From positions 80,888-144,887 of the IMG/VR virus record IMGVR_UViG_3300042691_015370: 64,000 nucleotides of DNA; one strand, written 5' to 3'. The notes beneath the pieces were generated by a model. It did not search any database, was not told the origin of the DNA, and saw only the letters and a program-made list of their open reading frames with translations. How positions within the stretch are numbered: position 1 is the stretch's first letter; every line of letters begins with the position of its first letter. Origin of the DNA: a virus. Made by a program: the position numbers and the translations under genes. Of this stretch, positions 45,558 to 54,078 are shown piece by piece.

Positions 45558-45950
45558 ATGGACTTTTGGGGTTGTGAGTTTGTTGAAGAGAATGCCGAAC
45601 GTCTGGTGCCACAGTTCGCCAGCGGAATTGTGGACCTTGAAATGGATCTGCTAGGGCAAATTGTTGACACTAGGTACATCAGAGAAATAGCAATCAAGGA
45701 TGCTGAACAGATACAGGCACTCACGGCAGACATTGCTCGTCGGGGGATTCTGAATCCGGGCCTGCTGATTTATGACGATAAGAAGGTTCGGCTCAAGGAC
45801 GGTAACCACAGGTACGTCGCAGCCAAAAACCTCCAACTACGAACGTTCCCGGTGACGCTGGTACGAACCTCAAACATTCAGGCTCCCGGTGCCTCGCTGG
45901 AATTCGTCCTCCACTACCTCCTAACTTGCCGTCACCCGAAGCTTTGCTAA
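45558..45950 (+). CDS. ParB-like nuclease-domain protein
   Basis: 130 aa from ATG 45558 (GAGG eight bases before); 45525 is an alternative start. DLLGQIVDTRYIREIAIKDA, EQIQALTADIARRGILNPGL and VRLKDGNHRYVAAKNL contain the ParB/Srx core, with the GNHRY phosphate-binding motif. Single-domain forms in phages act in DNA binding or nucleotide-dependent switching; no HTH is attached. Confidence 0.8.
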   Translation: MDFWGCEFVEENAERLVPQFASGIVDLEMDLLGQIVDTRYIREIAIKDAEQIQALTADIARRGILNPGLLIYDDKKVRLKDGNHRYVAAKNLQLRTFPVTLVRTSNIQAPGASLEFVLHYLLTCRHPKLC

Positions 45951-45983
45951 ACTTGTCGCAACTACGACAAGCGGAGGGCCGGG

Positions 45984-46235
45984 ATGGTCGCCAGAAAAGG
46001 GAAAGAGTCTCCTTACCAGCCAAGCGGTGAGGTAGATCGTATTATCTCTTTAGGGGGAGGAACGTATGCCTACGTGTTTGACGCAAATGGTAAGACACAT
46101 CACCTGCGACGTGACTCCGATGCAATGGTTGCTGTCTGTAGAGAGGCTGATGCTGCAATGGGAGGCCGAATTAGCGCACAGCTTACGAGAATGGGTTGGA
46201 CAGATGTTGTGGAGAGAATGAGCGAAGATGGCTGA
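45984..46235 (+). CDS. Small unrecognised protein
   Basis: 83 aa, GGAGG before ATG 45984. A basic N-terminus, then beta pattern GEVDRIISLGGGTYAYVFDA and helix AVCREADAAMGG. Overlaps the next gene by eight bases, so the two are likely made together. Confidence 0.6.
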   Translation: MVARKGKESPYQPSGEVDRIISLGGGTYAYVFDANGKTHHLRRDSDAMVAVCREADAAMGGRISAQLTRMGWTDVVERMSEDG

Positions 46236-46407
46236 CGAACCAGAGTACGTTGACACAATCTATCTCATTGAGCACGATGGTGATAACTTCCCGGCAACTG
46301 GTGATCAGGTATTAGCGTATATGACAAATGCACAGGATCTGAGTGGCTGCAAGGTTTCACGCTGGGAATATGATGCAGTATCTGAAACTTGGGATTGCCT
46401 TTCATGA
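46228..46407 (+). CDS. Small protein coupled to dCMP deaminase
   Basis: 59 aa, ATG 46228 inside the previous gene end, and its stop overlaps the deaminase start (ATGA). MADEPEYVDTIYLIEHDGDN and later SRWEYDAVSETWDC. The double coupling supports a real gene. Function unknown. Confidence 0.6.
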   Translation: MADEPEYVDTIYLIEHDGDNFPATGDQVLAYMTNAQDLSGCKVSRWEYDAVSETWDCLS

Positions 46408-46883
46408 TCACCAAGAAGGACAAGCAGTGGCTACAAATGTGTGTAGCTGGTGCTCGCATATTCTCTACATGCGCTAAGGCACAGTTTATGTGCATAATTG
46501 TTGACGAGCAGGGCCGCATTGCTGGCAGTGGCTACAATGGTGTACCGTCAGGTATGCTGCACTGCAAAGATGGTGGGTGTCCACGTTACCTGAATGACGT
46601 ACCATCCGGCACACCATATGATTATGGTGATGGTCTATGCTTTTCGGGCCATGCAGAACAGAATGCACTCGCTCACGCAGACGGGTCCCGTTACAAGGGA
46701 GCGACTCTGTATGTGAATGGTAGACCATGCCTTACGTGCGCAAAGATGATTGCTTGTTCCGGTATCTATCGGATTGTTATCCTTGATGAAAAGGATCGTC
46801 TACATACCGACATCATGTCCGACTTTTTAACCACAGCCAATGTTGAATTGCTTACCATCTCTCCAGAGGAACTAAATGACTGA
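46404..46883 (+). CDS. Deoxycytidylate deaminase (dCMP deaminase)
   Basis: 159 aa from ATG 46404 (ATGA with the previous stop). The zinc site is GHAEQNAL (~83) and PCLTCAKMI (~107). HCKDGGCPRYLNDVPSGTPY resembles the extra zinc/allosteric region of phage dCMP deaminases. It turns dCMP to dUMP, the substrate for the ThyX gene that follows. Confidence 0.9.
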   Translation: MITKKDKQWLQMCVAGARIFSTCAKAQFMCIIVDEQGRIAGSGYNGVPSGMLHCKDGGCPRYLNDVPSGTPYDYGDGLCFSGHAEQNALAHADGSRYKGATLYVNGRPCLTCAKMIACSGIYRIVILDEKDRLHTDIMSDFLTTANVELLTISPEELND

Positions 46884-47595
46884 AGTAACCTTCCGTGACG
46901 ACGTAACTGTTGAGCTTATCTCAAACGTCGGTGGAGACGCCTCTGTCGTTGCTTCGGCACGAGTCTCGACCGAGGGACTGGAATCCGTTTCCTATCTCTC
47001 AGAGGGCGAGAAAGAGGGCAAGGGACTCATCAACTTTCTGATGCGCAACCGTCATGGCACTCCCTTTGAGCACAATTCCTTTACCTTCCTAGTCTCTGCT
47101 CCTATCTTTGTTTTTCGTGAGTTCCATCGCCATCGTATTGGCTGGTCGTACAATGAAGAGTCTGGGCGTTACAAGGAGCTAGATCCAGTCTTCTATATCC
47201 CCAATCGTGAGCGCAACCTCATTCAGACAGGCAAGACTGGTGACTACAACTTTGAGCAGGGTCCTCCTGAGCTTTCAGAGTGGCTACAGCTTGACATGGC
47301 CGAAGACTGCTTCTATCTGTACAACAAGTACGAGGAACGCCTGAAGCGTGGTGTAGCCAAGGAAGTTGCCCGTATGACACTTCCGGTGAACATCTACTCG
47401 TCCATGTATGCTACCTGTAATGCTCGCAGCCTGATGGCCTTCCTGAGTCTTAGAACCGAACGCGAAGACGCAACCTACCCTTCGAAGCCTCAGCGTGAGA
47501 TTGCGATGGTTGCAGAGAAGTTTGAGTTCAAGTTCAATGAACTGATGCCGTTGGTCGCAGAGGCATTTAACGCAAATGGAAGAGTCTGTCCATGA
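46876..47595 (+). CDS. thyX: FAD-dependent thymidylate synthase ThyX
   Basis: 239 aa. RHRIGWSYNEESGRY is the ThyX signature (RHRxxSxNExSxR); FREFHRHRIG and NRHGTPFEHNSFTF are typical neighbours and RSLMAFLSLRT follows near the end. It makes dTMP from dUMP using methylenetetrahydrofolate and reduced FAD. Overlaps the deaminase by eight bases and the next membrane gene by ATGA, forming a thymidylate operon. Confidence 0.94.
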   Translation: MTEVTFRDDVTVELISNVGGDASVVASARVSTEGLESVSYLSEGEKEGKGLINFLMRNRHGTPFEHNSFTFLVSAPIFVFREFHRHRIGWSYNEESGRYKELDPVFYIPNRERNLIQTGKTGDYNFEQGPPELSEWLQLDMAEDCFYLYNKYEERLKRGVAKEVARMTLPVNIYSSMYATCNARSLMAFLSLRTEREDATYPSKPQREIAMVAEKFEFKFNELMPLVAEAFNANGRVCP

Positions 47596-47753
47596 AATGG
47601 TTGTTTGAATCTAAGTTTTCTTGGTACCAAGTTTTGAGTGTTATTTTGGCCGTCACGATATTTGACCAGTATTTGGTACAACTTGCCTTTGTTATTGTAG
47701 CTAGTATGCTTGGAATCTACCTAGAGAATCGATATGTCGAATCCAGACGATGA
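47592..47753 (+). CDS. Small membrane protein
   Basis: 53 aa, too short for usual cut-offs; ATG 47592 overlaps the ThyX stop. Residues ~14-45 are hydrophobic (WYQVLSVILAVTIFDQYLV, QLAFVIVASMLGIYL), giving one or two membrane helices with a basic tail. Its C-terminal 20 bases overlap the next gene. Possibly an inner-membrane accessory or holin-like protein; unproven. Confidence 0.55.
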   Translation: MKWLFESKFSWYQVLSVILAVTIFDQYLVQLAFVIVASMLGIYLENRYVESRR

Positions 47754-47919
47754 ATTGTTCTTGTTAGATGAAGAAGATATTGTCGAAAGAAAAGCGCAAT
47801 TAGCGGCAATTCAGAACACTGAAAAGCTGCGACAAGAGCAAGTTGCTAAACAAGATAAGCGTATAGCAAAGAAACAGCAGCAGAAGAAATGGCATAAACC
47901 TAAAAGACGGAGAATCTAA
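47734..47919 (+). CDS. Small basic coiled-coil protein
   Basis: 61 aa. Acidic start (DDELFLLDEEDIVER), then basic Gln/Lys helices (EKLRQEQVAKQDKRIAKKQQ). Overlaps the previous gene by 20 bases and shares TAATG with the deformylase. Probably real because of the coupling. Nucleic-acid binding is plausible from the basic tail. Confidence 0.55.
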   Translation: MSNPDDELFLLDEEDIVERKAQLAAIQNTEKLRQEQVAKQDKRIAKKQQQKKWHKPKRRRI

Positions 47920-48368
47920 TGGGCCTAGTAACGTTAAATGGACCTAAGGGGCGGGGCCTACGACAGCAGACCAACGTAGTGACCGACATCGAAACTCAAG
48001 TCAAGCCTTATCTTGATGAGGCGATCCATATTCTCAAAAGAGAAGATGGCGTCGGTTTAGCTGCTCCACAGATAGGAATTCCTTACGCTTGGTACGTTGA
48101 CAAGCTAAGTGTCCCCTACATTAATCCACAAATTATAGAGTCTTCGGACGAGACATCTGTATTTGAGGGCTGCCTCTCCGTTCCCGAGCGCTGGTACTCC
48201 ACTCAGCGTTATGGTAAAATCACTCTCCGGTTCACCAACCTCGACGGAAACGAAGAGATTCTACGGTTCTCTGGCCTGAGTGCATGGGTGGCTCAGCATG
48301 AGTGTGATCACCTCAGCGGTGTCTTGGTTTGTGACCATGGAGAGCGTGTGTACAAAGGTGAATCATAA
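47919..48368 (+). CDS. def: Peptide deformylase
   Basis: 149 aa with the three deformylase motifs: GVGLAAPQIG (~45), EGCLSVP (~86) and HECDHLSG (~126), the metal ligands being the Cys of motif 2 and the two His of motif 3. Removes formyl groups from nascent proteins. Phage deformylases of this length are well known, often with photosystem or virion proteins. TAATG links it to the following gene. Confidence 0.92.
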   Translation: MGLVTLNGPKGRGLRQQTNVVTDIETQVKPYLDEAIHILKREDGVGLAAPQIGIPYAWYVDKLSVPYINPQIIESSDETSVFEGCLSVPERWYSTQRYGKITLRFTNLDGNEEILRFSGLSAWVAQHECDHLSGVLVCDHGERVYKGES

Positions 48369-48880
48369 TGCCGATCAATGGCGGAAAAACATTTATCAAT
48401 ATGGGTCAGTACGTTGTTGATCGTATTCAAACATCTGGACCGGGTGCTCTCAACATACCAGACGAGAAGATCATAGGATGGGGAAATAGGGGAGTATTTG
48501 CTGAAACCTACGAATTCGTTGACCCAAAAATCCCTAGATTCGATTATCCCTACGTCCACTTAAATTTCCTCAACGCACTTGCTAATGAGATGCGTAAAAT
48601 GTACACATCTCGCGATTTTGCATTCGTTGGCACAAACCAACTGATGGAATTCATTTTGGACCTTATGCCAACTAGCGGTGCATATATCCCCAAGCAAGGT
48701 TTTCAGCAACCTCAATACGTTGGCAATGATCTTTTTTTAGGTTTTTATAGAGGCGTAGGACTTTATACCACATCTGATCCGAACCATGGCTCTAAGGTTA
48801 TGACTGTGATGGAGATGAAATTTGATCCACCGTCAAGGAAAGAGTTGGTGCGAGTGCGATTTGAGAGACTTAGCCCTTAG
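48368..48880 (+). CDS. Protein sharing the tail tube N-terminus
   Basis: 170 aa. Residues ~14-35 (GQYVVDRIQTSGPGALNIPD) closely match the tail tube protein at 9419-10762 (GYVIDRIQSGGPGNLNIPEE). After that the sequences diverge: here KMYTSRDFAFVGTNQLMEFI and VMTVMEMKFDPPSRKELVRV follow. It could be a truncated tube paralogue, a tail-tube partner or a decoy for tail assembly. It ends overlapping a convergent gene by four bases. Confidence 0.65.
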   Translation: MPINGGKTFINMGQYVVDRIQTSGPGALNIPDEKIIGWGNRGVFAETYEFVDPKIPRFDYPYVHLNFLNALANEMRKMYTSRDFAFVGTNQLMEFILDLMPTSGAYIPKQGFQQPQYVGNDLFLGFYRGVGLYTTSDPNHGSKVMTVMEMKFDPPSRKELVRVRFERLSP

Positions 48881-50136
48881 TCTTCTAACAAACTAGAGAC
48901 TAGTTCCGCAATAGGTGAACGCTCGGATCTTGTGAGTGTAACGTGGGCAAACAGATGCTCCCCGGCCAGCGACGAGATTACTGAAGTAATTCCATCATAC
49001 TTTCCCACACGCAGGTTGTCGCGTTGTGCTACATCGTGAGTTAAAACGATCTTGGAGTTACTGCCGATCCGGCTCATGGCTGTCAGAAGTACCATTTTCT
49101 CCAAGTTCTGCGCCTCGTCCACGATGACGTAGGAATCGGTAAGGGTTCGGCCCCTTATGTGCGTAAGAGGAAGCACTTCCAGCAGTTCCCGCTCAACTAC
49201 TTCTTCAATGACGTTTTCGCCACAGATAGACTCCAAAGCATCGAAAACTGCGGCTGCCCATGGCGACATTTTCTCTTCTGCTGTCCCCGGTAGGAAGCCA
49301 AGATCTTGTCCACCAACAGCGTACAATGGCCGAAACACAACCACTCTACGGTGCATTCTGCGCTCCAAAACGGACTCCAGACCCGCAGCTAGAGCAAGAA
49401 CACTCTTGCCAGTACCTGCTGCACCACCAATGGACACAATGCCAATATCAGGGTCCATGAGTGCGTCGAGTGCGAATTTCTGCTCTGCGCTACGTCCACG
49501 AAGATCAAACACCTGTCGATCCTTGACGTGGATTATCTGTTCTCCACGCTTACGTGCAAGTGCAGAGCCATATGGTGATTTCGTGATCAGATATGTGTTT
49601 TCTGGGATGTGTAGAGTGGTTTCGTCAGTCGGAATGCACTCGTAGTCGTATAAGTCATTCAGTTGATTGTCTGAGACAGCGATTTCGGCCCATCCACTCC
49701 AGTTATCGACCATTTTGTCGGGCTGATAGTCGTCTGTTTGCACGCCTGCTACTGAAGCCTTCAGTCGTAGCGGCAAATCCTTGGTCAGTAGGGTGACATC
49801 ATCGGTTTTTGCAAGATTTGACGCTACTGCAAGGATTTTGTTGTCATTAGTGGGTTCTTTGAACGCATTTGGCAGTTCAGAGTCAAAAATGTTGTTTATT
49901 TCGACTCTAATGGACCCATTTGCACTATTTTTGACTTTTTGCGTGATATTTTGACTTTTTCGGCACTTTTCGAGCGTTTTTAGTGCATTTCGGGCTGCAA
50001 ATCCCAGTTCTGGATGGTTTCGCTTGGCTTCTAGCTCGGTTATTACTATCAAAGGTATAACCAAATCCTTATCCTTTAGGCGCTCAAACGCCTTAGGGTC
50101 AGACAATAACACCGACGTATCAAGCACATATACCAT
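48877..50136 (-). CDS. PIN-PhoH fusion protein (PhoH2-like)
   Basis: 419 aa. The N-terminal PIN domain (MVYVLDTSVLLSDPKAFERL, VIPLIVITELEAKRN, LLTKDLPLRLKAS) is followed by a PhoH ATPase with Walker A SIGGAAGTGKSVLAL (~240) and Walker B SYVIVDEAQN (~330). PhoH2 proteins combine RNase and helicase activity. It is transcribed against the plus block and its gene end overlaps the tail-tube-like gene by four bases. Confidence 0.87.
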   Translation of the reverse strand: MVYVLDTSVLLSDPKAFERLKDKDLVIPLIVITELEAKRNHPELGFAARNALKTLEKCRKSQNITQKVKNSANGSIRVEINNIFDSELPNAFKEPTNDNKILAVASNLAKTDDVTLLTKDLPLRLKASVAGVQTDDYQPDKMVDNWSGWAEIAVSDNQLNDLYDYECIPTDETTLHIPENTYLITKSPYGSALARKRGEQIIHVKDRQVFDLRGRSAEQKFALDALMDPDIGIVSIGGAAGTGKSVLALAAGLESVLERRMHRRVVVFRPLYAVGGQDLGFLPGTAEEKMSPWAAAVFDALESICGENVIEEVVERELLEVLPLTHIRGRTLTDSYVIVDEAQNLEKMVLLTAMSRIGSNSKIVLTHDVAQRDNLRVGKYDGITSVISSLAGEHLFAHVTLTRSERSPIAELVSSLLED

Positions 50137-50242
50137 GCGATAAGCCCTTCAATAGATTGTCCTTTAGCTATCGACTTTACTTTTGAACATTTGAATCGGT
50201 TTTTTCGGATGTCGATGAGATAGGGCATGAAAGGAGTGCGAT
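50137..50242. promoter_or_regulatory. Divergent AT-rich gap between PhoH and membrane gene
   Basis: 106 bases of low-GC sequence between two divergent starts. The plus strand ends with AAAGGAG eight bases before ATG 50243. Runs such as TTTTTTCGG and TTGAACATTTGAA (an imperfect palindrome) may hold both promoters, but no confident -35/-10 pair was identified. Confidence 0.3.
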
Positions 50243-50545
50243 ATGTCTGAAGTTTTTGACAACGAGCCAAATCGGCTAGTTTCTGGCGTCGGTACCTCTA
50301 TTGTACGAACTCTGGTGCCTGTTGTGGTTGGTTCAGTTCTAGCTGCTCTTGCCTCTGTCGGGCTAGATCTTCCTGAAGGTCTGGTAACTGAGGTTGTAGC
50401 TGCTGTGATTATCACCCTCTACTACGCTGCTGTTCGTGTTCTAGAAGAGCATGTCTCGCCTGCTTGGGGTTGGCTACTCGGTGTTGCCAAGGTTCCCAAG
50501 TACGATGAGCTTGGTCCCGGCACTGGTTACGATCCACATTCGTAA
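50243..50545 (+). CDS. Small membrane protein (holin-like)
   Basis: 100 aa. Two hydrophobic stretches, around 21-40 (RTLVPVVVGSVLAALASV) and 50-66 (VTEVVAAVIITLYYAAVRV), with a Gly-rich polar tail. Short distance to the endolysin on the opposite strand, and its own strong terminator, fit a holin/antiholin role. Membrane helices are seen; the holin role is inferred. Confidence 0.6.
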   Translation: MSEVFDNEPNRLVSGVGTSIVRTLVPVVVGSVLAALASVGLDLPEGLVTEVVAAVIITLYYAAVRVLEEHVSPAWGWLLGVAKVPKYDELGPGTGYDPHS

Positions 50546-50563
50546 GTAAAAGTCCATAGCAAT

Positions 50564-50602
50564 GCGAAAGGCCCGTGAGCATCTAGCTTACGGGCCTTTC
50601 GC
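50564..50602. terminator. Strong bidirectional terminator between convergent genes
   Basis: GCGAAAGGCCCGTGAGC pairs with GCTTACGGGCCTTTCGC (one G-U pair) around a five-base loop, a 17-bp stem. Runs of A/T on both sides allow termination in either direction. It separates the membrane gene (plus) from the endolysin (minus). Confidence 0.85.
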
Positions 50603-50715
50603 TGTGTTGGGCTTAAATTGCTTTCTACGAAGACTTTAGGTATTGAGCTATGGTGGTAGCCAAACGGTCTAGAGGTGCGCTGAGAGGGCCATGTGGAGCG
50701 TCTCAGAGGATTCTG

Positions 50716-51468
50716 TCACTTACCGTCCCGAATGTTCTGAAGATTGGCACACAGCCACCACTTCGTGCTATCACCAACGACACCAACCGGATCAAGAATC
50801 TTCAAACCCAGCTTCTTGCAGTTCTGCTGAAAACCAGCAACGTGCATGAACGTCACTGGGCCATAAATACCATCAACCACGATCCCAGCATTTTGTATAA
50901 TGTTCAGCGACTGCTGAAGAAGCTTTATGTCCTCATTCCAAGACTTGTTGTTGAGTGGCGTTCTCACATTCTGCATCTTGGGAAGTAGAATACCTGCATT
51001 CCAGCGGCGAATAGCATTCCAGTCAGGTACAGCAGGTGCCGGTGGACGCACAACTTGCTGCACACGAGCACGAGTCAGTCTACGAGCCGCATCCCATGTA
51101 AGTTCGATATGCACATGATCCGTGTGAGGATTAACACCTGTATAGGCTGCACCTCTTGGATAGCGAGCACTGTAAATGCGTCTATTCCAGATGATCATCT
51201 GAATACCAAGGGTACCAACATGAGGCAGTAGAGCCTGTACTAGTCGAGTACCTGCTGGATTACCAACACCAGAGAACCCAACGTCAAGCGCACGACCCTC
51301 GCCATGCACTGAACGGTTCGTGCTGCCACGAACGCTACGGCAATTGTAAATACCATAGTTGCGAGCACCCTGACGAAAATCATGAACAGCCCAATCCATC
51401 AAAGCCTGTGCTCCGGGCTGAGTTCTACCGGTGCAAGCACCAGCGGCAGTGTATGCGGGCCAACTCAT
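50716..51468 (-). CDS. Endolysin: peptidase domain plus peptidoglycan-binding domain
   Basis: 250 aa. N-terminal metallopeptidase-like domain with HGEGRALDVG (~55) and HTDHVHIE (~116), a D-Ala/L-Ala peptidase-type zinc site. A Pro-rich hinge leads to a C-terminal PG_binding_1 domain (LQQSLNIIQNAGIVVDGIYG, VTFMHVAGFQQN). It cleaves peptidoglycan at the end of infection. Coupled by ATGA to a small acidic gene. Confidence 0.87.
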   Translation of the reverse strand: MSWPAYTAAGACTGRTQPGAQALMDWAVHDFRQGARNYGIYNCRSVRGSTNRSVHGEGRALDVGFSGVGNPAGTRLVQALLPHVGTLGIQMIIWNRRIYSARYPRGAAYTGVNPHTDHVHIELTWDAARRLTRARVQQVVRPPAPAVPDWNAIRRWNAGILLPKMQNVRTPLNNKSWNEDIKLLQQSLNIIQNAGIVVDGIYGPVTFMHVAGFQQNCKKLGLKILDPVGVVGDSTKWWLCANLQNIRDGK

Positions 51469-51611
51469 GACTGCTCACCACCCTCATCCTCGTCATCCTC
51501 AAACGGTGGAGGGGTAGGGCAACCTACGTCATCTGCACGATACGGAGCATACCTTTTAGAAGGGAAAAGCTTGTTCAGTCCCTTGCCTATGAACGAATCG
51601 TCAATAGCCAT
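51465..51611 (-). CDS. Small acidic protein coupled to the endolysin
   Basis: 48 aa from ATG 51611 (AAGGA upstream); stop overlaps the endolysin ATG. IDDSFIGKGLNKLFPSKRYA then an acidic tail (PFEDDEDEGGEQ). The coupling to the lysis gene is the best support. Could regulate or chaperone the endolysin; unproven. Confidence 0.55.
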   Translation of the reverse strand: MAIDDSFIGKGLNKLFPSKRYAPYRADDVGCPTPPPFEDDEDEGGEQS

Positions 51612-51665
51612 ATCCTGAGTCCTTTCATTCAGTTGCTTAACGACGACTGAAGAAAAGAATTGGAC

Positions 51666-52625
51666 TCAGTACTTGACCTGTGTTGCAACGCAAGCTGCAA
51701 TTTGTGGAGGTCTTGAACTTGTTGGAAGTAAAATGTTGCCAGTGGCGTCCACATTGGTGACATTGCAGTTGAAGTATGGACCACCAACAAAGAGCCAGTA
51801 GTTACGAGTGAAGCCAATCTCCATACCTGACACTCGGTAATTGGAGACTGCACGAGTCGAGAACGGCTCAATGTTCAAAGCCCACCAGAATGCTCCAGAA
51901 ACCTTCCCGCCAGTGACCGTTACCCGATCCGAACTGACATTGGAGATACCAGATCGTCCAAGGCAACGAGCATCTAAGTTTGTTATGGTGATATTAGAGC
52001 CAGCATCCAAAAGCGTTACGCCATCGCCCCACACGTCCCGCACCACGGCATTCTCAATCACAATGTTTCCAGCCTTGTTTTTGACATAAAATGCCGCTTG
52101 CTCTTCGGAAGCCGCCGCCCACTGCGAGTAGGTTTGTCCAATAGAAGCTGGGTTATAGGGAAGAGTGTTGGTCCACCAGCATGGGTTAGTGCCGGTGATC
52201 CTTGCATTCCTGATAGTTACGCCAGACTGCTCCATCATGATGAAAGGAGTGGTGTTGGCTGTTGGGATGATGTTTCTCACAAAAGAGCCATTGGTCCCAA
52301 AAGTAATGGTAGAGTTTGCTGGAGGCTTTAGCATTCCATTAACAATATACTGACGATCAACGAACAAAGAGCCATCATTGAGATCTGCTTGCAATGCGGC
52401 AGTTGAGTCAGTGCCAGCAATTGGAACTGTTGTTGATGGGGTTGTCGTTGTAGTTGTGCTTGTCGTCGTAGTGGTCGTGGTGCGAGGACGCCTAGCATCT
52501 GCTGTGGGTGCTGGTTGACAACTAGCCAGTAGCACCAATAGCCCTAAAATAAGTACACTTATGGTCAATAGGGTAATCAGATTGCTAGGCGTTACCTGAG
52601 CGCTGCGTTGATCTCTTGCTTTCAC
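51666..52625 (-). CDS. Phage-encoded lipoprotein with Thr-rich linker and beta-helix domain
   Basis: 319 aa from GTG 52625 (overlaps the previous stop). Residues 16-35 are hydrophobic and end in the lipobox LASC36, so it should be exported and lipidated. A Thr/Pro-rich linker (TTTTTTTSTTTTTTPSTTVP, ~50-69) follows. Residues ~75-319 repeat short beta strands with N/V/I/G ladders (ITITNLDARCLGRSGISNVS), a right-handed beta-helix pattern. Unusual for a virion protein; a surface or superinfection-exclusion lipoprotein is likely. Confidence 0.75.
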   Translation of the reverse strand: MKARDQRSAQVTPSNLITLLTISVLILGLLVLLASCQPAPTADARRPRTTTTTTTSTTTTTTPSTTVPIAGTDSTAALQADLNDGSLFVDRQYIVNGMLKPPANSTITFGTNGSFVRNIIPTANTTPFIMMEQSGVTIRNARITGTNPCWWTNTLPYNPASIGQTYSQWAAASEEQAAFYVKNKAGNIVIENAVVRDVWGDGVTLLDAGSNITITNLDARCLGRSGISNVSSDRVTVTGGKVSGAFWWALNIEPFSTRAVSNYRVSGMEIGFTRNYWLFVGGPYFNCNVTNVDATGNILLPTSSRPPQIAACVATQVKY

Positions 52626-53629
52626 TGAGCTATCACCTCGAAATCGCTCAGCATCAATCCCATTCGTCCAATGGGACCAATGTTGCCATCACCCTGATCC
52701 CAGCGGCGATCCTGTGTAAGTTCAATTCCAGCAGGACCAGTACGAGCACCCTTACCACGAGTACGGTCACCGATCATCATGCCGAACTCATGCAGAGCTT
52801 GAGCTACGATCCGGGCAGCAGTGCCGGGAGCAAAACGCTGCACAACCTCTGCCTTTAAGCGCAACCGCTCACCAGCACGACAGGGGTGACCAACCCAGTC
52901 ACCATCAGTGCCACGAGCATACCCAACCTTTTCGGGAGCATAGTTCGGCAGCACTGCAAAGATCATATGGTCGATTCGACCCTTCTGAATCTCTTCCCAG
53001 CGCGCAACGAGAGGGAATTTGGGTACGTTTGCGGCCACAACACCCATTGGCTGGCCGGGAGCGTCCCATGGCTTGTTGCAATCCCAACGCTCAATACCAC
53101 GACCGCCACCATCGTAACCACACACCCAGTCACACTGACCGAATGTCTTCAGGCGGTTGAATGGCGAGCTATTCAGCACAATGGCTTCCCAGAGGATCTT
53201 ACTTTCCTCGTTCCAAGCAATGCAATGCATGTCGAACGAATTGGTGGGATCGCCACCACGACGCACCAGATTGGGAAGTGGAACCCGAGTGATCGGGAAC
53301 TTGGGGGTAAACCAGTTCCAAGTAATGGGCCTCGACATATCCCATACCTTGGTCAATGGCGTTGCATTGTTGATGATGTTGAAGGGCATGCCATAGCTGA
53401 CGCCCTCCCATGGAGCATTGCCAGCGTCAGCATCAATTGGAAGATCATAATCTGACAGAGACAACGCATTGGTGCGCTCTGTGTCAACAGGCTCTGAAAG
53501 GAGGTCGTGCTGCCAGAAAGAATCAATGTTGCCCCACGGTACGACCTTTAGGTCTGGCATGGTCGGAACAGGCCACTTCGACCAATCCAAAGCGTATTGT
53601 GAATCTGCTTGCTGAACGGTTGATGGCAT
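52622..53629 (-). CDS. Unrecognised large beta-rich protein (minor tail candidate)
   Basis: 335 aa. Many Trp and Asp/Asn-rich beta stretches (WFTPKFPITRVPLPNLVRRG, CDWVCGYDGGGRGIERWD, HMIFAVLPNYAPEKVG). No catalytic motif was recognised, although the Trp/Asn pattern resembles carbohydrate-active beta proteins. Sits upstream of the lipoprotein and downstream of a small beta gene, in an operon with the endolysin. Confidence 0.6.
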   Translation of the reverse strand: MPSTVQQADSQYALDWSKWPVPTMPDLKVVPWGNIDSFWQHDLLSEPVDTERTNALSLSDYDLPIDADAGNAPWEGVSYGMPFNIINNATPLTKVWDMSRPITWNWFTPKFPITRVPLPNLVRRGGDPTNSFDMHCIAWNEESKILWEAIVLNSSPFNRLKTFGQCDWVCGYDGGGRGIERWDCNKPWDAPGQPMGVVAANVPKFPLVARWEEIQKGRIDHMIFAVLPNYAPEKVGYARGTDGDWVGHPCRAGERLRLKAEVVQRFAPGTAARIVAQALHEFGMMIGDRTRGKGARTGPAGIELTQDRRWDQGDGNIGPIGRMGLMLSDFEVIAQ

Positions 53630-53631
53630 TA

Positions 53632-54069
53632 TCAGTCTCTCTTCTTCTTTGTTGAGCCAATTACTGTCATTACGGGAGCATTTTGAGGGAAGAATGTCAT
53701 CGGCGTGCCGTCCGGTAGTTCAACAAGCCCATCACCTTGAGCACCGCCATAACCAGCAGGATGCAGCAGCAAAACTGCTCGCCACTCATAGTTGCCATCT
53801 AGGTTCATGTCAGTTCGAATCACGTTGATGTCAGCAACCGCTGCCCAAGGATCAGTCCAAGTATCTGGATCATTGATGTCGCTTGGTCCAATAACCTTTG
53901 GCTGTGCCTGAATCGAAAGAATCTCAGTAAAACCAAAATCCTCTGGTTCAAGAATTACGCCACCAACAGTATAAGGTCCCTCAACTCCAGTGACCTCAAC
54001 GATTTTGATCTGATTACCACTGGAATCACGCAGATCTGATGCAAGAATTGTATTGAATGTAATAGCCAT
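53632..54069 (-). CDS. Small beta-rich virion-like protein
   Basis: 145 aa, AGGAG six bases before ATG 54069. Beta pattern with a DPDTWTDPWAAVADINVIRT segment and a basic C-terminus (STKKKRD). Two bases upstream of the 335-aa protein gene. Probably a minor tail or fibre component; unproven. Confidence 0.6.
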   Translation of the reverse strand: MAITFNTILASDLRDSSGNQIKIVEVTGVEGPYTVGGVILEPEDFGFTEILSIQAQPKVIGPSDINDPDTWTDPWAAVADINVIRTDMNLDGNYEWRAVLLLHPAGYGGAQGDGLVELPDGTPMTFFPQNAPVMTVIGSTKKKRD

Positions 54070-54078
54070 ATCAAACTC

